A stretch of DNA of 64,000 nt from Merluccius polli. Lineage: Eukaryota > Chordata > Actinopteri > Gadiformes > Merlucciidae. The translations under genes were made by a program, and so were the position numbers. The stretch lies in the NCBI GenBank assembly GCA_030340625.1, contig JAOPHQ010002286.1:62001-126000 (forward strand). Reading direction: 5' to 3'. The first letter of the stretch is position 1; each line of letters starts with the position of its first letter. The notes below the pieces were generated by a model. The model saw nothing but the letters and a program-made list of their open reading frames with translations, ran no database searches and was not told the origin of the DNA. This document shows positions 1-11,425 of the stretch, in pieces.

Positions 1-85
1 TTCCACCTCGATTGCTGTTGGTGTTGCATTGGTGACTTTGTATGGTCCTTCTCTCCTGGGCTCGTTCCACTTTCTCCTGAACCCC

Positions 86-672
86 TCAGGTACAACTGGT
101 CACCTGGCTCCACCCCCTTGGTGGTCGTCCTCCAGCTCTGGAACTCTGTCTCTCTCCTGGTAGAATATGAGCTTGTGTATGGAAGTTAGTTGTCTGATAT
201 ACTTTTTCCAATTCTAATTCTAATTGTTCTAATGGGGGCCCCTTGTGGGTCCCTCGAAGTGTCAGTGAGTGCATGGGTCGACCCGTAAGCATTTCATGCA
301 GGATTAGATGCGTCATTCTGTTAGCTTGCATGCGATAACTCATTAGTGTTAGTGGTATTACATCTACCCAATTCAATTTACACTTCCAGAAATGTTGTTA
401 ATTTTTGTCTTGAATGTCCCATTCACTCTTTCCACCATTCCTTGTAACTGGGAATGGTAAACACCTAATCGCTGTTTGATGCATAACTGCTGCACCACAC
501 TATTCACAGTTTTCTGAATGAAAGCTGATCCATTGTCTGAGTTAATTTCTAATTGAATTTCAAACCTTGGCATGACTTTTCTAGTCAAAAACTTAATTAC
601 AGTAGTCACACTTTGATCTTTTGATGGGGCCGCTTCTACCCATCTGCTGAATCTGCCAATGACTACTAGCAT
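86..672 (-). pseudogene. Endogenous retrovirus integrase fragment
   Basis: Two overlapping open stretches on the minus strand (672 to 373, then 376 to 86 in another frame) read as the catalytic core and C-terminal part of a retroviral integrase. Visible landmarks are RFSRWVEAAPS near the start of the core, SDNGSAF around the second catalytic Asp, and YHSQLQGMVERVNGT around the Glu region. The second stretch carries the fish-retrovirus-like LMSYRMQANRMTHLILHEML segment. The frame change and the start at the window edge show it is broken and incomplete. With the RNase H piece just upstream it is the 3' half of an old pol gene, probably class I-like; I cannot fix the genus. Non-functional by inspection. 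Confidence 0.72.
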
Positions 673-901
673 GTACCTTTTACCTTATACACTTTTGATC
701 ATATCAACATAGTCTAAGAACTGATGTCTAAATGGTCCCTCGGGTGTGGGAATGTGTCCCACTGGAGTAATGATTGTTTTTCTTACGTTGTTTTCTGCAC
801 ATACTTCACAATCATTGAGCTGATTATCAATCATTGTTTGCAAGTATGGTGACCAAAAATCTTGTTTTCTGATTTGAAACCTTGTTTTCTGATTTCCTTC
901 A

Positions 902-1126
902 TTACCTCCCCCCTTGCACCATGGTCAAAACCATGTGCATCTTTAATGAGCAAATGTAACAGCCAGGTAGGTGCAACAAAATGTCCATGAGCACCACGCC
1001 ATGCACCTCTGTCAATGTCTGATTATGATTGTCCAACACCTTGTTTGAGGCTAAGTTAGCTAAATAGTTACCTTCTGCCTGTATCCCTCCTAAGGTGCTA
1101 TGCCCTTTAACCTTAACTACAGCCAA
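902..1126 (-). pseudogene. Endogenous retrovirus RNase H fragment
   Basis: A 74-residue open stretch begins with VVKVKGHSTLGGIQAEGN followed by YLANLAS. This matches the end of a retroviral RNase H domain, where the VKGH/N/AD pattern forms the last active-site block. It lies just upstream, in transcript order, of the integrase fragment at 86-672, in the normal pol order RNase H then integrase. About 230 bp of stop-containing sequence separates them. It is a relic of the same element. Confidence 0.6.
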
Positions 1127-1140
1127 TCTAGTAGAAAGGG

Positions 1141-1820
1141 AAATTGCAGCCAGTAAATCATAAACCTAAATTTTTTATATGATATGGGTTTACCATCAAC
1201 CGCTTTCAAACCACGCTGTTACCAAATTTAAATCATGCACTATACCGAAAACAAAACGCGAATACTTATATACCTTAAGGGTTTAAAAAGTTGACATGTC
1301 CTAGTTATTGCCACCATTTCCACTGCGTAAGCCGACATGTCTGAGATCTATCCTATCCTCCACCTTTCAACCCAAATGGTTTCTCCTTTGATGGTTTCAT
1401 CTTCTCTATGATCAAGTGAGTCAGTGCTCAGTGTCTTGGCCAAGTAATCGTGACCTGCCTTAGGTTGTCCCGGGGTTTCAAGGTGGGATCTTACCCGTCA
1501 TAGGCTAACCAGCCTTCCCTACTGGCCTGTTGCAGGATGCCATGTATGGGGATAAATCCCTCTGATTCTTATGTTCAGCCCATAGGATAGGTGGCTGTGG
1601 AGCAGTAGAGACAGTTATCTATGACAGCTATCCATGCAGTCATGTGTATGCGTAATGGAGACACCACACGTCGTTAACGCTGTAATTTTGACGTGGTGGT
1701 GGACGAAGCTAACAGCATTAGGCATTGGCGTTTGCAAGGTAACCCCAAAACTTCCTGATGTCAATAAACAATCTAGCTTGTGCATTAGATCCCTTCCCAG
1801 CAGATTGCGGAAGTACTTTT
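1141..1820. other. No gene recognised; old repeat-derived DNA
   Basis: This stretch may continue the decayed retroviral pol upstream of its RNase H, but I see no motif that proves it. The last 8 bases, GTACTTTT, are the left target-site duplication of the adjacent hAT element. Confidence 0.3.
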
Positions 1821-2394
1821 TAGGGATGTCCGATATTATCGGCCCACCGATATTATCGGCCGATATTGGCATAAAAAATCAATATCGGAAAATATCGGTA
1901 TCGGTTTTTCAAAAAGCTCAAAATGACTAAAGTGGCCTATGGCATGTTATACCTTGTTGGAAAGCTCTAATTGTCCTGAGTCGAATGCAAGTGACCATTT
2001 TCTGTTAGTACAAAGACAGTGTGAAATAAATAAACACTTTGTTTGAAATAATTTCAGACATCTGTTATGTTTCAAGTGAGGACGTGGTTTGATGACATCA
2101 TCAAACGCGCCGTGCCGTCTCAATAACAAGCCTGGGCATGTGCGGCCGTATAGTGGGACGCTAGTTGTAGCTGTAGTTATGTCGGTGGTTTGGAATTATT
2201 TAAAAGTTTCTACTTTCTTCTACATATTTTCTATAAACTCTAAATATTGTATGATGTTACCTGAAATTAGTTTTGGTGTAAAACACGGCCGCATATATCG
2301 GTATCGGTATCGGTTGATATCGGTATCGGAAATTAAGAGTTGAACAATATCGGTTATCGGTTATCGGTAAAAAAGCCAATATCGGACATCCCTA
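1821..2394. mobile_element. hAT-type non-autonomous element, short copy
   Basis: The ends are inverted: TAGGGATGTCCGATATTATC on the left and its near complement ending GATATTGGCTTTT-type sequence and ACATCCCTA on the right. The element is flanked by a perfect 8-bp target-site duplication, GTACTTTT (1813-1820 and 2395-2402), the hAT signature. The ends are rich in repeated ATCGG/CCGAT subrepeats. A longer copy of the same family lies at 41816-42964; the two share both ends and the core around GATGACATCATC. No transposase is encoded. Confidence 0.88.
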
Positions 2395-2402
2395 GTACTT
2401 TT

Positions 2403-3242
2403 CAATGATCACTTTAACCAGGTCATTGTGACCAAAACAATTTGACAATTAAACAAATGAAACACAAACAACTAAAACAAAAACTAAACAACATGCAATC
2501 TATTTCAACAAAACCAATGAAAAGCAAGATATGGTTGGCCATGACAACAGTGCGGGACTTATACCACACAGTCCACTCTCCCCCTTTGGGGACACACCTA
2601 CTGTTAGACCTGGGCAATCCAGAACAAACTTTCTTTCAACTGTTTCAACACCACACTATGGAGGTAAACTAAGCAACCCACTGATGGACTTGTTTAATTG
2701 CTACACACGCAACACTGCGTATCAGGTTTTTACATTGTAATAACTACCGCGCTCCCGCAGGGTCCTTTTAGGGCGGGTCCCACTACCTCAGTTTGGTGAG
2801 GGGGGAATTTCCCTGAACTCTTACAAGAGTCCCCAGGGCTGGTTGACCCCTGGACTTCTGTGGACGAGCGGTAGAGGAGATAACTTCTGACTTAAATGAA
2901 TAGTACCCAACCTAACTGAGCTGTTGGTCTACTAATTGTCCCACAAAACACTAAAACACTTTTACACACACAGTTATAAAACAAATTCACAGAGAAAACA
3001 AATCAACAGAAAACACAAAAACAAATAACAGACACTAATACATCATTGATCTCTACATGTGTACTTTCTATGTCCCAACAGATCCTTAACCGTTCTAATG
3101 ATCACAGCACTTTCTTTATTATGCTTTACTCTAACCCCTCTAAGTCCTGCGATCCTCATGGACATACTGGGCTTGTTGTCCCTTTACCACTTTGCACTGT
3201 AAGGCGACCTTGTGTGTCTGGAAAGGCACCTTCAAATAAAAT

Positions 3243-3282
<40 letters not shown>

Positions 3283-3420
3283 CATCACCACTACTATTAT
3301 AGGGTAAACTCCTGCATAACTCTTTATTGCCCCTCTCTTCTAGATCTCCTTATCTAAAGTACGTCTTGCAGCTCTAGTGCTGCTCTGCTTTATTGTCCTC
3401 TTCTCTCTCTTAGATCTCCT
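2403..3420. other. No gene recognised
   Basis: I see only short chance open frames here, plus a (TTA)n microsatellite at 3244-3282. No coding or RNA gene is supported. Confidence 0.4.
3244..3282. repeat. (TTA)n microsatellite
   Basis: About 13 uninterrupted trinucleotide units, followed by an imperfect ATC/ACT tail. Confidence 0.95.
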
Positions 3421-4682
3421 GGGGCAATTGCTCTGTCGCTAGCTTAGCCACTTTTTAGAGTTTAACACAGTTTTAAACTCGTCGGTGACGCAAGAAGTCA
3501 CGTGACGTCTTAAGCTCCATTGCTGTGTTATATGTACCTGTGGTTTAACCTGCAGCTGCGTTTTACCTTGATCTCAATTGCTGTGTCTTCAGAGAAATTC
3601 ACATCAGACACTAGAGGGCGTATTTTGTGCGTGTTAGTCTAATCTCGAAACGGACATGGTTTTAGAGGAGACTAAACAAGTTTGCAGGATGAAACAAGGC
3701 TCCATTATAACCGACACACAGAATTAGTTTTATTAATTATTATTAGTAGTATTAATAATAATGTATGATACATTTACACTTATTACGCCAGATAGGCCTT
3801 CAGTACAATAACAATATTGGACATAGTCGCTTTGGAATGAGCAGTGATATTTCACGGCTCACGGGGCCCAGGTCTTGGTCGTGCGTCCGCTCAGCAATAG
3901 CATTACGCGCTTCAACTTTCAAGCGCTTCCATAAATTCTTTAAATGTGCCGGGCTGCTCGGTCTTCTGCTGGAAAATCTACTGTTAAATGTGTTTGAGAG
4001 ATCATCTCAAACAGACTTTCTTCGGAGCGTGGTGGTGGTGTCTTTCCTAGCGTCTTCCACCGTGTCCACAACACCTCGAATGCAGTACAATAAATATAAC
4101 TTCTGCTCCTCGTTATAGTTCTCTATCCGAGACATGTTCATCCTAACTACCCTCTCCTTCTCCGAGAATTTTTAGGCGTGGAATTACCCTAATTACTCAC
4201 ATATTAATTCGTCTTCAATTAATTAATTAATCACGTTTGCATGCACACCAAGAGAAAACAATGACAAGTAATTGATTGATTGACGTAGGTGAGGGCAGAT
4301 TCAGATTCCAGACTCAGATTTCCACAAAAAGTAGCCTAGACTATTTCATAATATATTTAATATAATATATTTATTATTTGCGTTTTATTATATTAAAGTT
4401 CACTTTACATTCCCATTAAGTTTTTGTTGGTAATTATAGCACAAAATGCATCCAACATTAAGTTAAGACTGCGTCTGCTGGGGTATAACTAGAAATCAGA
4501 GTACTTCCGGTTCAACCCGAGTTTAACTAGGAATCAGCTGATCCTGTGTAGGTCATTACACAGCAATCAGGTTTAACTTTGTGCGCAGCTGCGTGTTAAA
4601 CTCCAAAACCTCCGTTTTAAGGAGTACGGTTTTAAAGCGCAGCACAGCTAGCGCAATGCTAACTGACAGAGCAATCGGCCCC
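3421..4682 (-). mobile_element. DNA transposon copy A (ISL2EU/Harbinger-like), 2-bp TSD
   Basis: Both ends carry the inverted repeat GGGGCAATTGCTCTGTC (one small indel on the right). The flanking 2-bp duplication is CT/CT. It is the reverse-oriented partner of copy B at 10352-11803: its left end equals the right end of B. It contains a decayed Myb/SANT-like reading frame on the minus strand. Two-base duplications with such ends fit the ISL2EU group better than classical Harbinger (3-bp TSD), but no transposase is present to prove it. Confidence 0.75.
3850..4141 (-). pseudogene. Myb/SANT-like transposon protein remnant (copy A)
   Basis: Read from ATG at 4141 on the minus strand, the frame starts MNMSRIENYNEEQKLYLL and stays open for about 44 codons to a TGA. 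In another frame, further on, comes the KNLWKRLKVEARNAIAER helix typical of Myb/SANT-like DNA-binding domains of Harbinger-group elements. The same TGA and frame break occur in copy B, so the lesion predates the spread of these copies. The product would have been the accessory DNA-binding protein, not the transposase. Confidence 0.6.
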
Positions 4683-6320
4683 CTGAGTTCTACTACTAGG
4701 GGGCTCTGTCCTGATTTACTGTCTCTAAGATTAACGGCCATGTGCTGGGTGATGGAACCCTAACCACACATGGACACTTCCCATATGTCGCTGTTCTTAC
4801 AGAATGATTTACCTGTTGGAACCACATGTTTCTGCTTGCCCATGGGTCGGAGACCTGTAATACTGAAGAGTCAAACCCATATACCTTCCATCTAGCATCT
4901 CGTTTTTGTATTGCATACAAGTTTTCAACCTTCTCAGTCTGTGTCCAGCTGTTGTCCAGCAGATTATAGTCAGTCATCGTGCTCTCAGTCTCAGACAAGC
5001 ATTATTATACGAATCGACGACGAGATGCACACAAGACGTTTGAGATGTTTCTTTGGAAAGGAGCCCCCCGGCCGTGGAGGTCCCCTCCTTCGCTTAAGGT
5101 TCTCGTGCAAATGTAGATAAAGGAAAATAATAAAACAGAGATTTAATGTCTATTTGAACAACTTGCTTCATATTACTGACAAGTTTATGCTTAAGAATAA
5201 TCAATCGGCTTTGACACAAAAACACTTTTTATCGCAGTAATGACATCTGTCAACATAGGGTTATTTATGAATTTAAAAGTCTCGATAATAAAATTCATGA
5301 TCAAGTAATGTTTCCTAGTATGTTTTTTTATTCCTACTAGCCTATTTTTCTCTCTCCCCTTTTTAATGTATTTATTTTCTTTCATTTTTTTGTTAACCTT
5401 GTAATTTCTTATAATTTTGAAAGTCTCAATAATATAATTCATGATCAAGTAATGACCACCAATAAACAGAATTATTGTACTAGGCCTCATTCTGCCTTCT
5501 CCCCCCTTGCAGCTCCAAGAGTGCAGTAGGGGCGTGACCACGTGTCTGTGTAACTTGTAGCTCCTCCTAAAACCCACACATGCGCAGTTTACTTGTTAAT
5601 GTGATCACAGAGAGAGCGGAGCCTGGCCAACGCCCTTCTGAATCAGAGGGGGAAACCTAGTGGCCCCCCGGCTAGAGAAGTCTTTGCATCGCCCCTGCAA
5701 GTCTTTCTCTACGTCAGCCAGCAGCTTCTTAATCTAAACAGTTTCACAACTTCAAGAAATGATAAGAATTATTTCTTCAATATTTACATGAGGAGTCGTC
5801 ACTCCCACAATTAGACCACTTGTCATTAATAATATTTAGAGCTCAATTTACAAATAAGTAACTTCATTCACGCATCTTTAGCACACTCACGCAATGTAAT
5901 AATATCTATAACCGCTGTTTATTCTACTTTTTCTTTACAGTCTCCCACGTATCTGTCGCAAGGCACTTGCAAAGAACAAACATAGACTAAAATTAACTTT
6001 TAGGGCTAATGATCCACATTAATTTTCTTCACGCGCCAAATAATAGACTGATCATCGCCTTTTTCTTTGTCCCTTTTAACAGGGATTGGTCATCGCCTTT
6101 TTTCTTTGTTCTTTCTCCACAGACAAACCACATTTACTTCACAGTAACACAGAACAGACGCACAAACAGACACAGAACATTGAACATTGAACACAACACT
6201 TATTTTGAAGCTTCTTAATTTTCCCTAGCCAAATTTTGGTTTTTTATTCAGTTTTTTTTGTCTTTATTATTTTCAGGCTTCACTTACCCGGCCGGGCTTT
6301 CACTTTATCATCTTCTTTAA
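4683..6320. other. No gene recognised; intergenic AT-rich DNA
   Basis: I find no supported gene. A 100-codon open frame on the minus strand (4998-4696) has no motif I know. A roughly 45-bp direct duplication containing ATTCATGATCAAGTAATG sits at about 5280-5325 and 5415-5460. The remainder is unremarkable. Confidence 0.4.
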
Positions 6321-7033
6321 GGCTCATTTACACCGGGGACGTCTGCGTCGCGTTACGGCTGCGTCGCGTTCGCCGCTGCTGATCGCTGCCACTCTCAATG
6401 AGAGCATTTACACCGGGCGCGCTGCGTAACGTCTCAGCTGCGTCCCAGGAGCGTCGCAGCTGCGGCGCGACGCTCCTTTACGCAGCGTTCTATTTTTGAC
6501 TCGAGACGCTGCTGAAACGCGTCAATTTAAAATAGAGCAGACCGACCGCGCAGGAAGTGAAATAGTAAAAGCCATGGAGCATCCGGTCAATTTTCAAAAT
6601 AAAACACAATACTCATGTAGCCTATCACAACTTCACATCAACATTACATCATGACCGGTGGTACCAGGGTCAGCAGTCAATCAATCAAAGGTTCTCAGAG
6701 GGTCGGCAACATGGACGACGAGAGACTGATTGTCGAAGTGGAGCAACATAAAATAATTTACGAAATAAATCATCCTTTTTTCAACGTCGGAGAAGCAAAG
6801 TAAGCTGTTTGTTGTTGTCCTTTCCTTTATACACACAGTTTATCGCGGGATCTCGCGGTCTCGCGTACGTTCAGGATTATCGCGGGATCTCGTGATCTCG
6901 CGTGAATACGGCTGGCTTCGCAAGGCAACGCTGCCGTAACGCGTCCGGTGTAAATTGACGCAGGGCAGAGGACGCAGCCATAACGCGACGCAGCTGTAAC
7001 GCGACGCAGACGTCCCCGGTGTAAATCCGGTGT
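6321..7033. mobile_element. Harbinger-type MITE with long GC-rich inverted ends
   Basis: The left end ATTTACACCGGGGACGTCTG and the right end CAGACGTCCCCGGTGTAAAT are inverted repeats that extend about 40 bp inward with GCGTCGCGTTAC subrepeats. The probable 3-bp duplication is TTA, but the outermost bases are degraded, so the ends are good to a few bases only. A possible first exon of a MADF protein lies inside. Confidence 0.7.
6711..6799 (+). pseudogene. MADF/Myb-like first exon inside MITE
   Basis: ATG at 6711 opens MDDERLIVEVEQHKIIYEIN, which matches the start of a MADF domain (acidic start, L-I-x-x-V, then Y-x-x-x-H/P). The frame meets TAA at 6801, but the bases GTAAGC at 6800-6805 form a good splice donor, so this is probably exon 1 of the DNA-binding protein of the parent Harbinger element. 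The rest of the gene is absent. It is too short to appear as a normal ORF. Confidence 0.5.
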
Positions 7034-7553
7034 TATCACTACATTGACAGCCTACCATTTTGTGTTTCTGCATGAAAGTTCTCCAACGACTTACTTTACT
7101 TTAGCGCCGTCACAGTCACCGTCACGTTACTTTGGAAGCGTGCGTCTTCCTACCATCGCAAATGCATCTCAGTGCATACACATTCACTGACATTTTCAAT
7201 ACTCTGATAGTGCTGCTTCATTCACTGCATTTTTTCACATTTGCCTTGGGCCAGGCCGTAAACTGCACTCATCAAAATGTACCCATGGCTTTTGTCTGAC
7301 TCAAAACATGTGCCTCCTTTCACTCTGCATATTCATATGCAATCCACTCACACAAATTTGGGCTGTTATTGGTTTTTTTTCTCGAAACTGGTGCACATGC
7401 CATTACGAACCAATGACATCTTGCTTTCTGGATGAGCGCTACTCTTCATTCATTCTTCCCTGACTCACTCTCTTTTTTGCTGTCAATGGGTTTTTTCTCG
7501 AAACTTCTGCACACGCTAAACTGTCTCCCATTGACGTCCTCAATCCCTTAAGC
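7034..7553. other. No gene recognised
   Basis: Unique-looking sequence with a repeated phrase (tttttctcgaaact, twice, near 7376 and 7492). No coding signal is seen. Confidence 0.35.
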
Positions 7554-8251
7554 CAGTGGTTCTCAACCTTTTTTGAACAAATGCCCCCCTGACCATTCCA
7601 TGATCCTCGTACCGCCCCCCCCCCCCTTTACAACCCCCCCCCCAAAAAAAACTACAGGGTGCTGGTGCCTAAGAATTCTTGTAGTAAACAGTGTGTTAAG
7701 ACTGGAGGACTTCAACTGACATCGGGTTTTATGATGAGAGAAGCCATTGTTTTGCTTTAAAATCCCTGTTTTTATTGGATTGGAGCTGTATTTATGCCCC
7801 CAACAACTTGATGTGCTGCTGAGCAAATCTGACCATTTTACAGGAAATTAAAGCATTGATTTTAAACATTGCCTCCAAAATGTATATTTGGGACATATAA
7901 TAGGTCATGTTTGTACATTACTTAACTGGAGAAACTGGTAAACAACATGGAAATGTTATTTTAGTTGTAATGTGACCCTGAGCCCTTTTTCATTATTTTT
8001 TAAAAATTATTGCATCAATAAAATACAAAATAAATGTTTATTTAATATTCTGACATTTGAATAGAAGTATATTTGAATAGAAGTGCATTCCCAAAAGAAC
8101 GAAGAAGTGCATAAAAGTGGACAAACCCACAACAAATGAATTATTGTCCTTTTGGCACAAGTCTACTTAGTCACAGTAGGCTAATAATGTAAACAGAAGG
8201 CTCAAGTAAATTGCAATAAGTGTGCTTGTAACCTCATACACTTATACAGGT

Positions 8252-8517
8252 ACTTATACCATGGTCTGGGTGAATACTCGATTCTGATTGGCTGGAGGGT
8301 GTAGGTTAAAAAGTGGTAATGTACACCTAGGAAAGATGTTGACGCTATGAAGACGCTATGGCCATGTTGCTTGGCAAAGCCTGCATACGGGAGATATTAA
8401 ATAGTCCGCTCGACTTGTAAAAATAAAAAAAACCTCACGATTTTAACTCTAAAACGCATTAAAGTATTATTAATTGATTAAATATTTCTTTCTTTCGTAA
8501 GTGACCATGGTATAAGT
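8252..8517. mobile_element. MITE with ACTTATACCATGGTC inverted ends
   Basis: ACTTATACCATGGTC at the left is mirrored by GACCATGGTATAAGT at the right. The motif (GGGTGAATACTCGATTCTGATTGGCTG region) also appears, in part, at 23440-23887 and 27943-28880, so this is a repeat family with at least three local members. I cannot assign the superfamily because no clear duplication is left. Confidence 0.6.
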
Positions 8518-8530
8518 GTCCATTAACAGA

Positions 8531-8564
8531 ATGAATGGACTTTGCTTCCGCGAAGTCCATTCAT
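8531..8564. repeat. Perfect 12-bp hairpin
   Basis: ATGAATGGACTT (8531-8542) is perfectly complementary to AAGTCCATTCAT (8553-8564) across a 10-nt loop. It lies directly beside the end of the 8252-8517 MITE, inside the larger hAT element. Confidence 0.8.
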
Positions 8565-8769
8565 TTCGTCGGGCATTATCCCTTACTTATACTATACTTT
8601 ATATTTCGGCTGCAAACCGCAATTCTTTTTTCGTTCTCCGTAACTTTGAAATATCGCCACACTGCCGACATCTTTGTTTATGTTTACCGCGTCACTGCAC
8701 GTTCTTTGATTGCGTCAGTAAAACGCGCTGCGTCACTGCACGTTGTTTGCTTGCGTCATTAAAACGCGG

Positions 8770-8892
8770 CACTAATATTTAATATATATATTCGGCCTTG
8801 TTTTTCACTCATTCCACTGAATACCGAATATGGCTTTTTTTGCAATATTCGGCCGAATATATTCGGTTACCGAATATTCGGTGCATCCCTAT
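8770..8892. mobile_element. Right end of an hAT element (CCGAATATTCGG type)
   Basis: The sequence ends with repeated ATATTCGG/CCGAATAT units and TGCATCCCTA, the usual right terminus of fish hAT elements whose left end reads TAGGGATGCACCG. I find no matching left end nearby, so it is truncated. Confidence 0.55.
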
Positions 8893-9358
8893 TTGATTGT
8901 AATGTTGTGTGTGATTAAACGTGGTTACATTATCGTGCTTGTGTACGTTTTCATTGGTTATTTAAGTTTTAGCCCGCGAAGATGAGGTGACAGCTGTCAA
9001 AAGTAGCGTTTGTTTCCCGGGTTTCGCTGCTGCTGTGGTGGATTTGTTTGGGCGTTACTATGGAGACCGTTCCTGCTTGGCTTGTCCGATCGTGATCAGG
9101 GAGCAGAGGGGAGATCTCCAGGGGCGACGTCAGGGTTTACTCCCTTTTACCCAGCAGTGGAAGCAGCAGACTCGGGTTCTTGGTCTCAGACAGCAGCTTT
9201 ATTTTTAGTTGGGAAACCATGAACGTTTAAAATGTAGAGTTCAAATGAACTTTGTACAAGCCAAATTGTGGCGCCCCCATTCGTGCCTGAGCGCCCCCAT
9301 ACCAGCCCTCATGTGTCCAGCGCCCAGGGGGCGGTACCGCCCCCGTTGAGAAACCATG

Positions 9359-10351
9359 ACCTAAGGGGAACAAAGTAGATGATAAGGTACAAGGGGGATC
9401 ATTTGAATATTAATTAGCAATAATAACAAATTATGGGAATATTAATTAAAAATGATAGAAGATCATTTGGTTCATTCAGGATTTTGGACACGGCTGATCT
9501 ATAACTACACTGTAATAACAACTGTTCACATACTGATTATTATGTTATACTGTGTCAGATACTTTTCTGCAAAGATACTGTTTGGTTCTGGAATTTCTTC
9601 CTCTCAGGACAATAGAGGGAGGTCCTTCAGAGAAAGGACAGTTGAACTGGGGCTCCTGCCCTAAATGGACTCAGAGACTCAAAACCAGACATTGGAATGG
9701 ACTGCAAACACGGGATGAACAACAGGAATATTGCTTCCTGTTACCAGCTGTTGATCATCATTTTCATACTAGGAGGCAACATGGCTGACAGTTTTATCTG
9801 AATGTGATGTGTTTTTATGTTCTATATTTTATGTTTTCTTTAATTCCTTTAATGATTGATTATTTACAAGTGATTGATGTTGAAAGATGTTAACACTCTG
9901 TAATGATGATTTGTTGTGCATTTGACAATGATTGGATTGAAGAGTGCCTCATCCTGATTGGCTTGTGGGTGAGATCTTTTCTAGAGTTACATCTCTTCCA
10001 GTTGGGCGAGACTAGCTAATGAATTTGGCCTTATTAGAACAATTGAATAGTTTACCTAGTCTAAAAGTAAATAAAATAATGTGTGCATAAGATTCAAAGG
10101 TAATGCTAAAAAGACTAAATTAGTTGTTCCAAAGAGCTTGATAAATTAGGATCTAGAATCAATACTATATATTATATTATCATCAAAATATGAGGGAAAG
10201 ATTTTTGAGAGAATGCAAGCAAGAAGAATAGATGCTAATAGATGACCCCAGACTAATGAAACAACAAGATGCCCTGAAGACCTCCTGATGACCTCAGACT
10301 GTGTTTCCGTATGTGGTTTACGATAGGAAGTTGTTGTGGTGTAAAGTTAAT
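9359..10351. other. Unassigned; possibly the end of a retroviral element
   Basis: No clear gene is seen. A 70-codon open frame at 9452-9664 has a hydrophobic stretch (VITTVHILIIMLYC). The sequence continues across the copy B transposon to 11804-12040, which contains CTATAAGAAG and AATAAA elements spaced as in a retroviral LTR. A retroviral 3' end with LTR is possible but unproven. Confidence 0.3.
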
Positions 10352-10870
10352 GGGGCAATTGCTCTGTCAGTTAGCATTGCGTTAGCTGTGCTGCGGTTTA
10401 AAACCGTACTCCGTAAACCGGAGGTTTTGGAGTTTAACACGCAGCTGCGCACAAAGTTAAACCTGATTGCTGTGTACTGACCGACACAGGTTCAGCTGAT
10501 TCCTAGTTAAACTCGGGTTAAACCGGAAGTACTCTGATTTCCCGTTATACTCCAGCAGACGCAGTCTTAACTTAATGTTGGATGCATTTTGTGCTATAAT
10601 TACCAACAAAAACTTAATGGGAATGTAAAGTGAACTTTAATATAATAAAACGCAAATAATGTTGAAATATATTCTGAAATAGTCTAGCCTACTTGTTGTG
10701 GAAATCTGAGTCTGGAATCTGAATCTGCCCTCACCTACGTCAATCAATCAATTACTTGTCATTGTTTTCTCTTGGTGTGCATGCAAACGTGATTAATTAA
10801 TTGAAGACGAATTAATATGCGAGTAATTAGGGTAATTCCACGCCTATACATTCTCGGAGAAGGAGAGGGT

Positions 10871-11072
10871 CAGTGGCGCAAAAAGTGGGTATGCGCTGTA
10901 TGCGGCGCATAGGGGCGCCGCACCAGGGGGGCGCCCCCGTCAACAATCGCGCAGCACCCCCCCCCCCCCCCCCCCACCCCACCCCGTCAACAACCGCGCA
11001 CCACGTAATGTTTATGGGTGGCGCCAAAATTGTTGCTGCATACCCCCCTGACACTGGGTAGTTGCACCCCTG
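10871..11072. mobile_element. Small hAT MITE nested in copy B
   Basis: The element starts CAGTGGCGCAAAAAGTGGG and ends GTTGCACCCCTG. A perfect 8-bp duplication GAGAGGGT lies at 10863-10870 and 11073-11080, and copy A lacks the insertion. Its middle is a poly-C tract flanked by CCCCGTCAACAATCGCGC and CCCCGTCAACAACCGCGC. Confidence 0.9.
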
Positions 11073-11087
11073 GAGAGGGTACTTAGG

Positions 11088-11425
11088 ATGAACATGTCTC
11101 GGATAGAGAACTATAACGAGGAGCAGAAGTTATATTTATTGAACTGCATTCGAGGTGTTGTGGACACGGTGGAAGAGGAAAGACACCACCACCACGCTCC
11201 GAAGAAAGTCTGTTTGGGATGATCTCTCAAACACATGTAACAGTAGATCTTCCAGCAGAAGACCGAGAAGCGGCACATTTAAAGAATTTATGGAAGCGCT
11301 TGAAAGTTGAAGCGCGTAATGCTATTGCTGAGCGGACGCACGACCGAGACCTTAGCCCCGTGAGCCGTGAAATATCACTGCTCATTCCAAATCGACTATG
11401 TCCAATATTGTTATTGTACTGAAGG
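11088..11425 (+). pseudogene. Myb/SANT-like transposon protein remnant (copy B)
   Basis: ATG at 11088 opens MNMSRIENYNEEQKLYLL and runs 44 codons to TGA at 11220. The DNA-binding helix HLKNLWKRLKVEARNAIAER continues in another frame (11219-11422). Copy A carries the same breaks at the same places. The likely role of the parent protein was binding the transposon ends. Confidence 0.6.

Larger units (their letters stand above)
7554..9358. mobile_element. hAT (Charlie-like) element carrying nested insertions
   Basis: The left end CAGTGGTTCTCAACCTTTTT and the right end CGTTGAGAAACCATG are inverted, the classical Charlie-type hAT terminus. The flanking 8-mers (CCTTAAGC and ACCTAAGG) agree at only 5 of 8 positions, so the copy is old. 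A poly-C run and GCGCCCCCAT repeats lie near the ends. A 266-bp MITE and one end of another hAT sit inside it. No transposase frame survives. Confidence 0.75.

Noticed and set aside
3046..3357. 103-codon open frame with a poly-Tyr tract
   Set aside because: The poly-Tyr part is the (TTA)n microsatellite read as codons; no domain or splice context supports it.
4696..4998. 100-codon minus-strand frame (GFDSSVLQVSDPWASRNMWF)
   Set aside because: I could not link it to any family and it has no clear splice or promoter context, so it is noted only within the intergenic entry.
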